A stretch of 64,000 nucleotides of DNA from Ardenticatenaceae bacterium (GCA_020634455.1 JACKBQ010000001.1:2356001-2420000), one strand, 5' to 3'; positions 34,004-43,570 are shown, counted from the stretch's first letter. Numbers and translations: made by a program. Notes: generated from the sequence alone by a model not told the origin.

Positions 34004-34306
34004 ACAATTGTTACCTCCATAAATTTGGGTCTATGTTCCGGTTGGAACGTTATGTGCGTTGTTAACGGATTAATTTTTACACGAGTAGCAGCCTGTTTAC
34101 TGCCAAAACAGCGTCGGATTATAAGCAATATGGTTGACATGTCAAACATTTTCCATCGCGCCGCGCCTTTCCGGCTAATTTGCCAAGGAAACAGTCATTT
34201 TCAGGCCTGTTTTTAGCACATATGTTCTAAAATGTGGTATAATTTCGCTTCACTCAAGCGCGCATCGTACCCCTTTTTATCCACAAATAATAAAGGAGAT
34301 TGTGAC
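34004..34306. promoter_or_regulatory. divergent promoter region
   Basis: 303 bases between divergent genes. It holds the perfect palindrome TTGACATGTCAA (34134-34145), which could be an operator or part of a -35 element, and near the plus-strand gene an extended -10 TGGTATAAT (34235-34243). No open frame is convincing. Confidence 0.5.
34213..34243 (+). promoter_or_regulatory. promoter of the VOC gene
   Basis: TATAAT at 34238-34243 preceded by TG (extended -10); the -35 (TTAGCA at 34213) is weak with a 19-nt spacer. The gene start is 64 bases downstream with AAAGGAGAT. Confidence 0.6.
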
Positions 34307-35116
34307 ATGCAGGTTGTAAAAAGTTATCCAGATAATGTTTTTTGTTGGGTGGACCTTACCACGCCAGACCAGGAAAGAGCCAAAGCGTTCTACACGGCGC
34401 TGTTTGGGTGGGCGGCGGATGACCGACCCATTCCGATGGGCGGCACGTACACGATGCTCCAACTGCAAGGCAAAAATGTGGCCGGGCTGGGCGAGATGCA
34501 GCCAGAGATGAAGGCGCAAGGTATGCCTGCGTTCTGGGCGTCTTATGTAAAGCACAACGATGTAGACAGCATCGCCGCCAAAATAGCGGAAGCGGGGGGC
34601 AATTTGCTATTTCCGCCGATGGATGTGATGGATTCTGGCCGGATGACGATGGGCATGGACTCCACCGGGGCGGCGTTTGGCGTGTGGCAGCCGCAGGAAC
34701 ACACGGGCGCGGAGCTGGTGAACATGCCGAACACGCTGGTGTGGAATGAGCTGCAAACGCGCCAACCGGATGCAGCGAAAGCGTTTTACGAATCGGTTTT
34801 TGGTTGGACAAACAAGGCTGATGAGAACGGGTACGTAATGTTTGCGACAGACGGCCGTATGCAAGCCGGCATGATCGTCATGGATGAAAATTGGGGGCCA
34901 GACATCCCCAACAACTGGTCGGTTTACTTCATGGTGGAAGACGTCGAAGCGAAATCCGCCCTGGCCCAGGAGCTGGGCGGCATGGTCATCGTTCCTGCCA
35001 CGCAAGCGGGCGAAATGGGCCGCTTCGCCGTCATCAGCGACCCGCAGGGCGGGGTGTTTAACATCATGTCGTTCAACGGGCCAGTAGACCCGCCGCCAGG
35101 GTTTGAGCGCGATTAA
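34307..35116 (+). CDS. VOC (glyoxalase/bleomycin-resistance) family protein, two domains
   Basis: 269 residues from ATG 34307, behind AAAGGAG. Two VOC modules: about 8-125 (FCWVDLTTPDQERAKAFYTA, ending FGVWQPQEHTGAE) and 138-262 (LVWNELQTRQPDAAKAFYES, ending GGVFNIMSF). Members bind a divalent metal; which of the usual His/Glu ligands are kept is not clear by eye. Resembles small enzymes annotated as glyoxalase-like hydroxylase/antibiotic-resistance proteins; substrate unknown. Confidence 0.85.
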   Translation: MQVVKSYPDNVFCWVDLTTPDQERAKAFYTALFGWAADDRPIPMGGTYTMLQLQGKNVAGLGEMQPEMKAQGMPAFWASYVKHNDVDSIAAKIAEAGGNLLFPPMDVMDSGRMTMGMDSTGAAFGVWQPQEHTGAELVNMPNTLVWNELQTRQPDAAKAFYESVFGWTNKADENGYVMFATDGRMQAGMIVMDENWGPDIPNNWSVYFMVEDVEAKSALAQELGGMVIVPATQAGEMGRFAVISDPQGGVFNIMSFNGPVDPPPGFERD

Positions 35117-35121
35117 GTACA

Positions 35122-35190
35122 CATAATTGAGTAATTTTGTAATTGAGTAATTGGTGCAAAACGTCTAATTACTCAATTACCCAATTACCT
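35122..35190. repeat. family A palindromic repeat between convergent genes
   Basis: ATAATTGAGTAATTTTGTAA and inverted TAATTACTCAATTACCCAA units flank a short centre; likely doubles as terminator for both genes. Confidence 0.75.
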
Positions 35191-36406
35191 AAATTTGCGT
35201 ACGCACTTTGGATTTTGGGGGAGCCGAGGTGAGGAAGTCGCGGGTGAAGCGTTCGTTGTACTGGGTGATAAGGTGCTGGATACGGCCGTAATCCCCCCCA
35301 GCCACCAGCAGCCCCGCATGATACTTTTTGGGGAGCCGCCAAACAATTTCTGGATCATCGTAAGCCGATAAATCGGGCTGTTCTTGCTGCGCCAAACAGA
35401 TGATCAACCCTGCGTAATCCTGCCGGGGTGTGGGCAGCTGGTACGCCTCGCACCGGGCGCTGGCCAGATCAATGCGGGCCGCCTCTTGCCAGAGCACCAC
35501 CCCTGTTGCTGCTTCCACCAGTCGATCAATGTTGGCGCCGCCAACCCGTGCGGCCGTTTCCAGAAAGTAGAAACGGCCGTCTGCCTCTGCCTGAATGAAC
35601 TCGGTGTGAGCCACGCCGCGCACCTGGCGCAGCACCCGCATCAAATTCTCGTTGGCGGCCAGCAGCACCTGGCTACTTTCGCTGTCGGGGGCCAGGGTGC
35701 GGGTGTTGAAGATGCCGCCCCCGGTGGTGACCGCCAGCGGCGGCGTACCGTACTGGCTGGCGATAGCAAAAACCACCTCTTTTTCCCAAATCAGCGAATC
35801 CACGTGGCAGACGTTGCCCGCCACAAACTGCTCCAGCAAATAAAAGGAACGTTGGTCGCCCAGATCGTTAATCGCCTGCCAGACGGCATCGGCCTCATGC
35901 AGCTTGCGAATGCCGATGGCACCAGCCTCGAAGCGGGGCTTCAGCACCCACGGCGGCGACACCCTTTGCAGGAAGTTGTTGAGGTCGTCGTTGTTGAAAA
36001 CGGCCGTAAATTCCGGCACCAGCACCCCTTCATCTCGCGCCTGAACCCGCATGGCTAGCTTGTCACGGAAGTGGCGGGCTGTGGTTTCGCCCATGCCAGG
36101 AATACGTAAATGCTCACGAAGCGAAGCGGCCGTAGCCACATCGTAATCGTCCAGCGCCACAATGCGGCTGATTTTTTCCGTGCGGGCCAGGTAACTTACC
36201 GCGTAGGTCACATCTGGCTGTTTAGACAGAGCAGGCATGATATACCGTTCGTCAATAACATCCATCGGCCAATCAGGATTATGTGCTGCTTCTTCAGCAA
36301 CCAGCAGCAGCACACGTGCGCCCTGCCGTTTGGCTTCTTTCAAATAGGGGATACCTTTGCATTCGCTGGCAATGGCCAAAATTGTGATAGGTTGCGTTTG
36401 GGACAT
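35189..36406 (-). CDS. ATP-grasp domain protein
   Basis: 405 residues from ATG 36406, with GGAGAG upstream (an earlier in-frame codon at 36418 lacks a signal). An N-terminal Rossmann-like domain (ILAIASECKGIPYLKEAKRQ) is followed by ATP-grasp blocks: FRDKLAMRVQARDEGVLVPE, WVLKPRFEAGAIGIRK (ATP-binding Lys and Gly-rich loop), FYLLEQFVAGNVCHVDSL and FIQAEADGRFYFLETAARVG (metal-binding Glu). It should join a carboxylate to an amine or thiol with ATP. No partner enzyme nearby points to a substrate. Confidence 0.85.
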   Translation of the reverse strand: MSQTQPITILAIASECKGIPYLKEAKRQGARVLLLVAEEAAHNPDWPMDVIDERYIMPALSKQPDVTYAVSYLARTEKISRIVALDDYDVATAASLREHLRIPGMGETTARHFRDKLAMRVQARDEGVLVPEFTAVFNNDDLNNFLQRVSPPWVLKPRFEAGAIGIRKLHEADAVWQAINDLGDQRSFYLLEQFVAGNVCHVDSLIWEKEVVFAIASQYGTPPLAVTTGGGIFNTRTLAPDSESSQVLLAANENLMRVLRQVRGVAHTEFIQAEADGRFYFLETAARVGGANIDRLVEAATGVVLWQEAARIDLASARCEAYQLPTPRQDYAGLIICLAQQEQPDLSAYDDPEIVWRLPKKYHAGLLVAGGDYGRIQHLITQYNERFTRDFLTSAPPKSKVRTQI

Positions 36407-36499
36407 TTTTCTCTCCACAAGACAAGGGGTTGGGATACGGCCGTCATTTTACCTGCAAACGGTTCCCAATGAAAGAATCTCACAATTTGGCATGGAGAT

Positions 36500-39322
36500 T
36501 TATCGCTCCCGATTTAGCCAGCGTACAGTCAGTTCCCCCACCCGATCCGCGCGCTGGCGCAGCACCGTGCATTCTGGCAGCGCATCCACAAACATCTGGC
36601 CATACCGCTTGGTAATCACCCGCTTGTCCAAAATGATCACCACCCCCTCATCCGTGGTGCGCCGATTCAAACGGCCGAATCCCTGCCGAAACCGCAGCAC
36701 TGCCTCCGGCACCGAATACTCAAAAAACGCATTGTCAAACGTCTCTGACCGGGCCGCAAAAATCGGGTCAGACGGTACATCAAACGGCAGCTTGGCAATG
36801 AGCACCGCTTGCAGCGCCTCCCCTGGCACATCTACCCCCTCCCAAAAGGATCGCGTCCCTAACAAAACAGCGCGCGCATTCGGCCGTTTAAACTGATCCA
36901 GTAGCTGTTGGCGACTGCCTCCCGAAGTTTGCGCCAGCGTGGTAATGCCCCTGTCCGCCAGCGGTCCTTCAACCGCCTTCGCCGTCTGGCTCAGCTGGCC
37001 GTAGGCAGTAAAAAGCACCATCGTTCGCCCACCAATCGCGGTCGCTACGTCCACAATGGCATCTTCTAACATGCGCTGGTAGCCCGGCTGATTCGGTTCG
37101 GGAATGTCCGTTACCAAGTAGAGCAACGTCTGGTTTTTGTAATCAAACGGCGAGCCAACAGCCAACTCATCTACATCGTAGGCGTGTAATCGCTCGCGGA
37201 TGTAGGCAAAGTTGGCCTCTTCCTGGGCATCTGGCCCGGCAGTACGCATGGTGGCAGAGGTAAGCACCACGGTTTCCAGCGCTTCGAAGATGTTGCTTTG
37301 CACCAACGGCCCCACATGCAGCGGCGCAGCATGCAGCGAAATGCGCTCCTTAAACACCTCAACCCAGTAAATCATCTGGTTATCTGGCTCCAAAATGATG
37401 CCATCCAGGTTCAGGCGCGTTTCTTCCAGAGATCGCGCATTGCTTTGCAGCGTCAGCTTCAAATCCTCGCCATCTTCCACGTCAAACTGCTCGGCAATGT
37501 CGTCCAGGCCACCTGCCAACCTCACAAAACCATCGTAAATAGCCCGCAAATGGCGACTCAGGTTATCCCAGCTCATCTCCACCTCATCAAAACCGGGCTG
37601 AATGCGCGCTGCGGGTGTTAGCCGAATTTGCTGGGCAAACTGGCTGCGCGTGTTCATCGCCTCAGACAAAAAGTAGGTGAGCGTGGTAAAAAATTCATCC
37701 AGCCGAATAACGGCCGATTGCCCTTCACGGCGAATGCGGTTAATCATTTCGGCAAATTGGGTGGCAAAATCAGGCGGCAGCGTCGCCTCTAACCGGCTTT
37801 GCAAATCGGCCAGCAGCCCGCCACGCGTCTTGTTCACGTCATCCAGAATCGCTTCCAAAAAGCGCTTGTCCGCCCGAAAGCTAAGCCCATCGGTAACGGC
37901 CGATTCCAAATGATGCGCCTCGTCCACAATCAAATCGTAAAACTGGGGCAGCACCTGGCTTTCGCTGGCCAGGTCCGCCAGCAGCAGCGAATGATTCACA
38001 ATAAGCACATTCGCCAGTTCCGCACGGCGCTTCACCACGTGCAGCGGACAGCCCTCTGCCGCGCAATGATCCGAGGTGCAGGAGGCGTTTTCCCCGTTCA
38101 GCCGGGACCAGGCCAGCCGCTCGCCGGGCGTGCGCAAATTGAGTTCCGCTACGTCACCTGTTTCAGTCGTAGGCAGCCACAGCAAAATGCGGGCGAAAAG
38201 AGCCATTTCGTCATCGTTGCTGGGGCCGGTGTGGCGCATTTGCTGGAAAAGGCGGGTACACAGGTAGTTGCTTTTGCCTTTGCGCACCGCTGCCCGCAGT
38301 TCAAAGGGCAGCACCTTTTGCAGCTCAGGAATATCTTTGCTAATGAGCTGATCCTGTAGGTTGATGGTGTTGGTGGAGATGACGACGCGACGGCCGTTTT
38401 CCACCGACCAAAACGCCGAAGGGATCAGGTAAGCTATACTTTTACCCGTTCCCGTACCCGCTTCCACCATCACATGCGCCCCATCGTTGAACGCGTTCAC
38501 CACCGCATCCAGCATTTCCACTTGTTGCGGCCGGTACTCAAAACTGTCAAAAAGCTGGCTAAAGTTGCCCCCCGGCTGGATCATGCTGGCTACCAGTTCC
38601 GGGTCCAACATGCGCGGCTTTTCCGCCGGAACGGCCGGTTTCCCTTCCAGCTTACCCGGATTGAATAAGCGCGGCAGCCGCCCACGATGGCGCAAATCTT
38701 TACCTTCAAACGCGGTGCGCACCCGCTCCGCCAAAATATCTTCAAAAAAGATCGTTTCTGGCCAGCCCAGCCGTCGCCCTACTTCTACCAACTCATCAAT
38801 TTGGTTTAGCTGTAGCTGCATGGCCCGCTCGCGCAGCGCCAAAAACAGCTCTACCGTTTGCTCCGCGTCGTCGAGGGCACGATGTGTTTGGCCGCCGTTG
38901 GGATTGGGTAGCCCCAAATAATGCACCAGCGATTCCAAATTGAACCGTCCGGCATTGGGGAACAAAATCGAAGCCAGCGTCACCGTGTCCAGGCGATGGT
39001 TGCCCACACCCAACCGTTCCATCTCTAAAAAGCCCAAGTCGAAGCCGACGTTGTGACCCACTAAAACGTGGTCGCCAATTTTAGGGCGCAGCCGGGAACG
39101 CAAAGTAAACATCGTGGGCGCGTCATCCACCATTGCCTGGGTGATGCCGGTGAGTTGGGTGATGAAAGGAGGCACAGGTCGGTGCGGGTTCACCAGCGAG
39201 GAAAATTCATCCAAAATATCGTTGCCACGAAAGGTGATGGCGGCAACTTCGATGATGCTGTCAGTTTGAGGGTCTAGCCCGGTAGTTTCCACGTCAATGG
39301 CAACGTAGGTGGTGGCACTCAT
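36500..39322 (-). CDS. dinG: DinG-type exonuclease-helicase
   Basis: 940 residues. About 1-170 is a DnaQ-like 3'-5' exonuclease with AIDVETTGLD, HNVGFDLGFL and HRALDDAEQT. About 240-930 is the XPD/DinG helicase: Walker A VEAGTGTGKS, DEAH box VDEAHHLESAV, and cysteines (LCTRLF, ASCTSDHCAAEGC) placed for a 4Fe-4S cluster; motifs VLFTAYGQL, GTRSFWEGVDVPG and RFRQGFGRLNRR complete the motor. The exonuclease-helicase fusion is the layout seen in Firmicutes and Chloroflexota, for DNA repair and R-loop or replication-conflict resolution. No clear ribosome-binding site. Confidence 0.93.
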   Translation of the reverse strand: MSATTYVAIDVETTGLDPQTDSIIEVAAITFRGNDILDEFSSLVNPHRPVPPFITQLTGITQAMVDDAPTMFTLRSRLRPKIGDHVLVGHNVGFDLGFLEMERLGVGNHRLDTVTLASILFPNAGRFNLESLVHYLGLPNPNGGQTHRALDDAEQTVELFLALRERAMQLQLNQIDELVEVGRRLGWPETIFFEDILAERVRTAFEGKDLRHRGRLPRLFNPGKLEGKPAVPAEKPRMLDPELVASMIQPGGNFSQLFDSFEYRPQQVEMLDAVVNAFNDGAHVMVEAGTGTGKSIAYLIPSAFWSVENGRRVVISTNTINLQDQLISKDIPELQKVLPFELRAAVRKGKSNYLCTRLFQQMRHTGPSNDDEMALFARILLWLPTTETGDVAELNLRTPGERLAWSRLNGENASCTSDHCAAEGCPLHVVKRRAELANVLIVNHSLLLADLASESQVLPQFYDLIVDEAHHLESAVTDGLSFRADKRFLEAILDDVNKTRGGLLADLQSRLEATLPPDFATQFAEMINRIRREGQSAVIRLDEFFTTLTYFLSEAMNTRSQFAQQIRLTPAARIQPGFDEVEMSWDNLSRHLRAIYDGFVRLAGGLDDIAEQFDVEDGEDLKLTLQSNARSLEETRLNLDGIILEPDNQMIYWVEVFKERISLHAAPLHVGPLVQSNIFEALETVVLTSATMRTAGPDAQEEANFAYIRERLHAYDVDELAVGSPFDYKNQTLLYLVTDIPEPNQPGYQRMLEDAIVDVATAIGGRTMVLFTAYGQLSQTAKAVEGPLADRGITTLAQTSGGSRQQLLDQFKRPNARAVLLGTRSFWEGVDVPGEALQAVLIAKLPFDVPSDPIFAARSETFDNAFFEYSVPEAVLRFRQGFGRLNRRTTDEGVVIILDKRVITKRYGQMFVDALPECTVLRQRADRVGELTVRWLNRER

Positions 39323-39532
39323 AAAAAATCCGTCTTTTTTTACTCTTCAGGTGTCACACCCGCGCAGGCGATATCCACTTTTTTAGTATCACGTGGATTC
39401 CCACATTGGCGAGAATGACAAATCCTAAAAGCTATTTTCTAAATGAAACCGATGTGCGTTACAAGGGGCGAATTATAGCACGGATTTTCTAATTGGATTG
39501 GTTAATGGTTTCTGATTTTCGAATAGTGGCAG

Positions 39533-39561
39533 TTGACACGCCTAATCTTGTATGCCATAAT
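39533..39561 (+). promoter_or_regulatory. near-consensus sigma-70-type promoter
   Basis: TTGACA (39533-39538), 17-nt spacer, CATAAT (39556-39561). It points into the short frame at 39635, not into a known large gene, because the next gene is on the other strand. Confidence 0.65.
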
Positions 39562-39634
39562 GCGCCCATCATTTCCAACTTATTGATTTGCCAAATTTTT
39601 GGCACGCTATCTTTATGATGAGGAGGTGGTGCTT

Positions 39635-39691
39635 ATGGATAGTTATTTATCTAATCGCACCGTAGCGCTACCTTCTCAGATGAGTCTGTAG
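39635..39691 (+). CDS. possible 18-residue peptide gene or small RNA
   Basis: ATG 39635 has AGGAGGTGG 7-8 nt upstream, the strongest ribosome-binding site in the window. The frame encodes MDSYLSNRTVALPSQMSL and stops at 39689-39691, the stop lying in the right arm of a 15-bp inverted repeat. Promoter before and terminator after (39706-39747) bound a transcript of about 180 nt. It could be a small protein, a leader peptide whose translation changes folding of the hairpin, or a small RNA. The divergent/convergent SARP gene next door is a possible target. Confidence 0.4.
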   Translation: MDSYLSNRTVALPSQMSL

Positions 39692-39705
39692 CGCTACGGT
39701 GCACG

Positions 39706-39747
39706 CAAGGGTCTTGTTTTCGGACAAGGCCCTTGTTTTTATTTTTT
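39706..39747 (+). terminator. intrinsic terminator
   Basis: 12-bp stem CAAGGGTCTTGT / ACAAGGCCCTTG (one G-T pair) with a 6-nt loop, followed by a long T-rich run. Confidence 0.8.
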
Positions 39748-39786
39748 GCTTTGGTGATTTTGTTTTTGGGGAAGAGAGAACGGCCG

Positions 39787-42700
39787 TTACGCCCCCCATG
39801 CTGCTAATTGTGCCAAAACAGTGTGTACGTCGAGCGCCTGGCTTTGCTGTTGTACTGCCGTTATCTGTTCCGGTGATAGCAGCAGGCACAATCGCTCAAT
39901 GCCCGCCTGGGCATCCCGCTTATGCTCGGCAACCGCAGCCGCCGACTGCGTAATCCAGCAAAACAGTTCCAGCGCCAGCTCGATCTGCCCTTCTGCCTCA
40001 TACAAACGCCCCAGCTCAAAAAGAGCATGTGGCACCAGATGATCCAAATGGTGCTCAAGCGCTTGCGTTAATGCTTGCGCTAGGCCACGATACGCTGCAT
40101 CATATTGCCCCAAGGCTCGCTGCGCCCCACTTAACATGGCCGTGGCCTGAATGGTGGATTGAAGCGAACTAATTTCCTCAAAGATGGCAACGCCTTCACG
40201 CAACAGGCGTTCGGCGCTGGCGAAATCGGCCGTTTCGTAAGCAATGGCTCCCAAATTACTCAGAATGATTCCTTCAGACTCCCGATCGCCTGACTTTTGG
40301 CAAAGCAGTAACACCTCCTGGTAGTAGCGGTTGGCCTCGGTCAAATCCCCGGTGAGGTAATAAATATTGCCCAGGTTGGTCAACGAGGAGGTGAGTCCAT
40401 TTTCATCCTGAACAGCCCGGGCAATGGCGACGCTTTGCTGCAAATGCTCTTTGGCTTCGTCCCAATTGCCCGTCAAATTATACAAAGCACCTAGCGCACT
40501 CAAGGCATCGGCCACGCCCTTGTCCCATTCTGCTTGCCGGTAATGCCCCAGGCTCTGGCTGAACTGCTTTTCGGCCAGGCCATAATCGGCGCTGGTCATC
40601 ACCGTTAAATAGCCCCAGTTGAGCAGGATAAAGCCCAGCTCTTCGCTTTCAGCTAATTGCTGTGCCAGAGGCAGCGCCTGTTGATACAAACTTTCGGCAG
40701 CGGCTGTTTGCCCTGATCTGGCGCAAAAAGATGCCCAGCGCGCCAAAAGTTTGCCTTGCAGTGGCTGGGCATCGGCGTCTACGGCCGTTGACAAAGCCGC
40801 CACCGTTTGTTCCAGCCACTCCCGTCCTTCGACAAACCGGCTTTGCGTATCGTAAAAATTCCGCAACGTGACCAGCCCCAGCTTTAATAAAGTGAGGTTC
40901 GTCTGACGCACAGCCCACTGCCAGTAGGCGCGCACATTGTCATGCTCGTCGTGCAAAGCCGCCACAATCTCTGTTTGCTGGGGAGTGAAAAAGGGTCTTT
41001 CTTGCTGTTGCAGCCAGTTGGCAAAATAGTGGGCGTGGGCTGCCTGCAACTCTGTTTCGCTGGCTTCGTTCAGATGTTCTTGGGCGTATTGGCGCAGCGT
41101 GTGGTGGAGGTGATAACGGCCGTTTCGCTCATCCCGGCGCAGCAAAGAGCGCTCCTGAAGCACGGTGAGCACGGGGCGTGAAACGTGGGTAATGGCGGCG
41201 GCAGCCTCTAACGTAAAACCGCCACGAAACACAGACAGAGCCGCAAAAAAAGATTGCTCGGTTGGCGACAGTAGGCTCCATGAATAATCAAAAACGGCGC
41301 GCAAACTGCGTTGGCGCGGCGGAATATCGCGGTAATGGCTGGTTAAAATATCCAGGTTATAGGCGATGGCTTCACGGATTTCGGCGCAGGTGAAGCGGTG
41401 CAGATTGGCCGCGGCCAGTTCAATGCCCAGAGGAATGCCATTCACCAACTGACAAATGCGTGCGGTTTCGGCCTGAACGGCCGTTGTCCATTCCAGATCA
41501 GGTTTTACCGCCTGGGTACGATTCATAAACAGCTGCACCGCACTGTATTCTGCCGGGTTCGATGCTGTTGGCGGGGGATAAGACAGGCCATCCACGGACA
41601 CAACCCACTCCCACTGCACTGCCAGCCGCTCGCGTGAGGTAATCAGCAGCTTAATGCCCGGCGCAGTTGATAACAGTTTGCTTAGCCAGCTGGCCATATC
41701 CAATAGCTGCTCAAAATTGTCTAGCACCAGCAGCATTTCTTTGGGGCGCAGGTGCGTAAGCAGTTGGGCTTGCGGTTCCTGGTCGCTTGTGAGGCTGATC
41801 TGACAAGCCTCGGCAATCCTGGTGGCCAGCAGCACCAGCGTATCCACTTCCTCTAACGCCACAAAAAAGACCCCATCCAAAAACAGGCTGTGCTGCCAGG
41901 CGCGTTCGGCCGCCTGTGCCGCTAACCGCGTTTTGCCCATGCCGCCAGGCCCCAGCAAGGTCAGCAAGCGGCACTCCGCTTTCAGCAGCAAGCTTTCCAT
42001 GTCGGCCAGTTCTGATTGGCGACCCACAAAAGCGGTCGGGTAGTGGGGCAAGGTAAGCGGCGGCATTTGCCCGGCGGCCTGGATGCGTGCCAACAGCGCC
42101 TCTGTCTCGGCCGATGGCTCTACCCCCAGTTCGTCTTCAAGGAGTTGGCGGCAGGTTTCGTATTGGGCCAGCGCCGCGCTGCGTTGGCCGCTGCGGAATT
42201 GGGCCAGCATAAGCTGGCGGTGCGCTTCTTCGCGCCAGGCGTCTAGCGCCAGTAGCCGGGTGGCGCTGTCTATGGCACGGCCGTATTCGCCCCGGCTCAG
42301 ATGGTGTTCGGTGAGGGTGTGCAGCGTGTGCAGTGTCAGTTCGCGGTAGCGCACGCGCTGCCCCAGCATCCATTCTTCAAAGTCGGGGGCATCGCGCACA
42401 AAAAAACCAGCCAGAAAGTCCCCCTGGTACAGCGCAATGGCCGCTTGCCAATGGGGGAAACGGCCGTCTGCAGGCTGGCTGCGGCTGGCGTGTAAGGTTT
42501 GCTCAAACTTGTAGGTGTCTAGCTGGTGGGGGATGGATGTGTCAAAAAGCACGCTGTCGCGGGTGATGATGAGATGGTCGTTGACCAGCTTGCGCAAATT
42601 GGCCAGGGCCTGGCGTAAATTGTTTTTGGCATCAGCTTCGGGCATTTCGCCCCACAGCAGAGCCGCCAGCGCATCTCGCTGGTGGCTGCGCTGCGTCACA

Positions 42701-42813
42701 GCCAGGTAAACCAGCAAGGCCAATACTTTATTAGAGATAAACCCTGTGATGGGGGTGTTGTTCAGGGTTACAGAGATGCCACCAAACAACCGAATTTCTA
42801 AAACGGCCGTCAT
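39787..42813 (-). CDS. SARP-type regulator: winged helix, BTAD, NB-ARC ATPase and TPR
   Basis: 1008 residues from ATG 42813 (GGAG 8 nt upstream; upstream in-frame codons to 42873 are possible). Domains: winged helix about 5-95 (LEIRLFGGISVTLNNTPITG, DALAALLWGEMPEADAKNNL), bacterial transcriptional activator domain about 100-255 (DTYKFEQTLHASR to ETCRQLLEDELGVEPSAETE), ATPase from about 275 (AFVGRQSELADMESLL, Walker A LGPGGMGKTR, Walker B KEMLLVLDNFEQLLD), then TPR-like repeats from about 640 to the end. Proteins of this plan activate neighbouring genes on sensing a ligand with their repeats. No target is obvious; the divergently read 42911-45769 run is a candidate. Confidence 0.88.
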   Translation of the reverse strand: MTAVLEIRLFGGISVTLNNTPITGFISNKVLALLVYLAVTQRSHQRDALAALLWGEMPEADAKNNLRQALANLRKLVNDHLIITRDSVLFDTSIPHQLDTYKFEQTLHASRSQPADGRFPHWQAAIALYQGDFLAGFFVRDAPDFEEWMLGQRVRYRELTLHTLHTLTEHHLSRGEYGRAIDSATRLLALDAWREEAHRQLMLAQFRSGQRSAALAQYETCRQLLEDELGVEPSAETEALLARIQAAGQMPPLTLPHYPTAFVGRQSELADMESLLLKAECRLLTLLGPGGMGKTRLAAQAAERAWQHSLFLDGVFFVALEEVDTLVLLATRIAEACQISLTSDQEPQAQLLTHLRPKEMLLVLDNFEQLLDMASWLSKLLSTAPGIKLLITSRERLAVQWEWVVSVDGLSYPPPTASNPAEYSAVQLFMNRTQAVKPDLEWTTAVQAETARICQLVNGIPLGIELAAANLHRFTCAEIREAIAYNLDILTSHYRDIPPRQRSLRAVFDYSWSLLSPTEQSFFAALSVFRGGFTLEAAAAITHVSRPVLTVLQERSLLRRDERNGRYHLHHTLRQYAQEHLNEASETELQAAHAHYFANWLQQQERPFFTPQQTEIVAALHDEHDNVRAYWQWAVRQTNLTLLKLGLVTLRNFYDTQSRFVEGREWLEQTVAALSTAVDADAQPLQGKLLARWASFCARSGQTAAAESLYQQALPLAQQLAESEELGFILLNWGYLTVMTSADYGLAEKQFSQSLGHYRQAEWDKGVADALSALGALYNLTGNWDEAKEHLQQSVAIARAVQDENGLTSSLTNLGNIYYLTGDLTEANRYYQEVLLLCQKSGDRESEGIILSNLGAIAYETADFASAERLLREGVAIFEEISSLQSTIQATAMLSGAQRALGQYDAAYRGLAQALTQALEHHLDHLVPHALFELGRLYEAEGQIELALELFCWITQSAAAVAEHKRDAQAGIERLCLLLSPEQITAVQQQSQALDVHTVLAQLAAWGA

Positions 42814-42910
42814 CACCCACTCCAATAAACGATCTCTAAATGATGTCCATGTACGATGCGTCAAGAATAACACATTCCAGGTATGAGACGACTATTTGAG
42901 TGGTGGAAAG

Positions 42911-43108
42911 ATGGGAAAACGGCCGTTGCGCTATCACAGCTTTATTCTCACGTTTTGGTTGGAAACAGCAGACCCACCAACCTGGCGGATTCGCCTGGAA
43001 GACCCGCATACGGCCGTACGGCACGGGTTTAAGGAAATACAAGGGTTAGTGCAGTTTTTGGAGGCGTGGACGGCCGTTCCACCAACCGAAGACTCAACTG
43101 TTGAATAA
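42911..43108 (+). CDS. small conserved-looking protein
   Basis: 65 residues from ATG 42911, with GTGGAAAG just upstream. The pattern HSFILTFWLE ... PTWRIRLEDPHTAVRHGF then LVQFLEAW looks like a compact beta-beta-beta-helix protein. I recall short Chloroflexota proteins with this W-R-x-x-L-E-D pattern, but no function is known to me. Three ACGGCCGT copies lie within 200 bases. It precedes the BphX-like gene by 22 bases, so it probably heads that operon. Confidence 0.55.
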   Translation: MGKRPLRYHSFILTFWLETADPPTWRIRLEDPHTAVRHGFKEIQGLVQFLEAWTAVPPTEDSTVE

Positions 43109-43129
43109 TTTTTTTTAAGGAGATTGCAA

Positions 43130-43570
43130 ATGAAAAAGTTACAGTGGTGGTTCCGAATTGTGGGGGTGTTTTATTTATTGCTGACCGTCATGAATATTTG
43201 GGCGTTGTTCTTGGGGGGCAGCCAGCTTCTAACGGATACATTGCCCGCGCCGATGAATGCCGATGCGCTGGCTGTAAGTGCTTTCTCAGACGCCTGGATG
43301 GTTTTTGTTTTTGAGCTAGGCGCGTTAGGCATCATGGCTTTGGTTGCGGCTCGTCGGCCAGCGCAAAGTCGCATCATGGCCTGGGTCATCATCCTGGCCG
43401 AGCTGTTCCGCGGCGTGGTGGCGGATGCCATCTGGATTGGGCGCGGGTATGCGGCATCCAGCTATATTGGCTTTATTGTGATTCACCTGCTCATCATGGC
43501 GACGGGGGTTCTTTTCTTGCGGCAGGCGCAGGCCAGCCATGAAGCTGCCCAGTTGGGCATGGCCGATTAG
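43130..43570 (+). CDS. BphX-like membrane protein
   Basis: 146 residues from ATG 43130, behind AAGGAGATT. Four membrane helices; WWFRIVGVFYLLLTVMNIWA, FSDAWMVFVFELGALGIMAL and ELFRGVVADAIWIGRGY resemble the BphX family, first met in biphenyl-degradation clusters and of unknown role. Followed 16 bases later by the cupredoxin gene. Confidence 0.62.
   Translation: MKKLQWWFRIVGVFYLLLTVMNIWALFLGGSQLLTDTLPAPMNADALAVSAFSDAWMVFVFELGALGIMALVAARRPAQSRIMAWVIILAELFRGVVADAIWIGRGYAASSYIGFIVIHLLIMATGVLFLRQAQASHEAAQLGMAD

Larger units (their letters stand above)
39323..39786. other. 464-base gap containing a small plus-strand transcription unit
   Basis: From 39323 to about 39530 nothing is recognised. The right half contains a near-consensus promoter, a short frame with a strong ribosome-binding site, a perfect 15-bp inverted repeat (39657-39671 with 39688-39702) and an intrinsic terminator, described separately. 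Confidence 0.6.
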
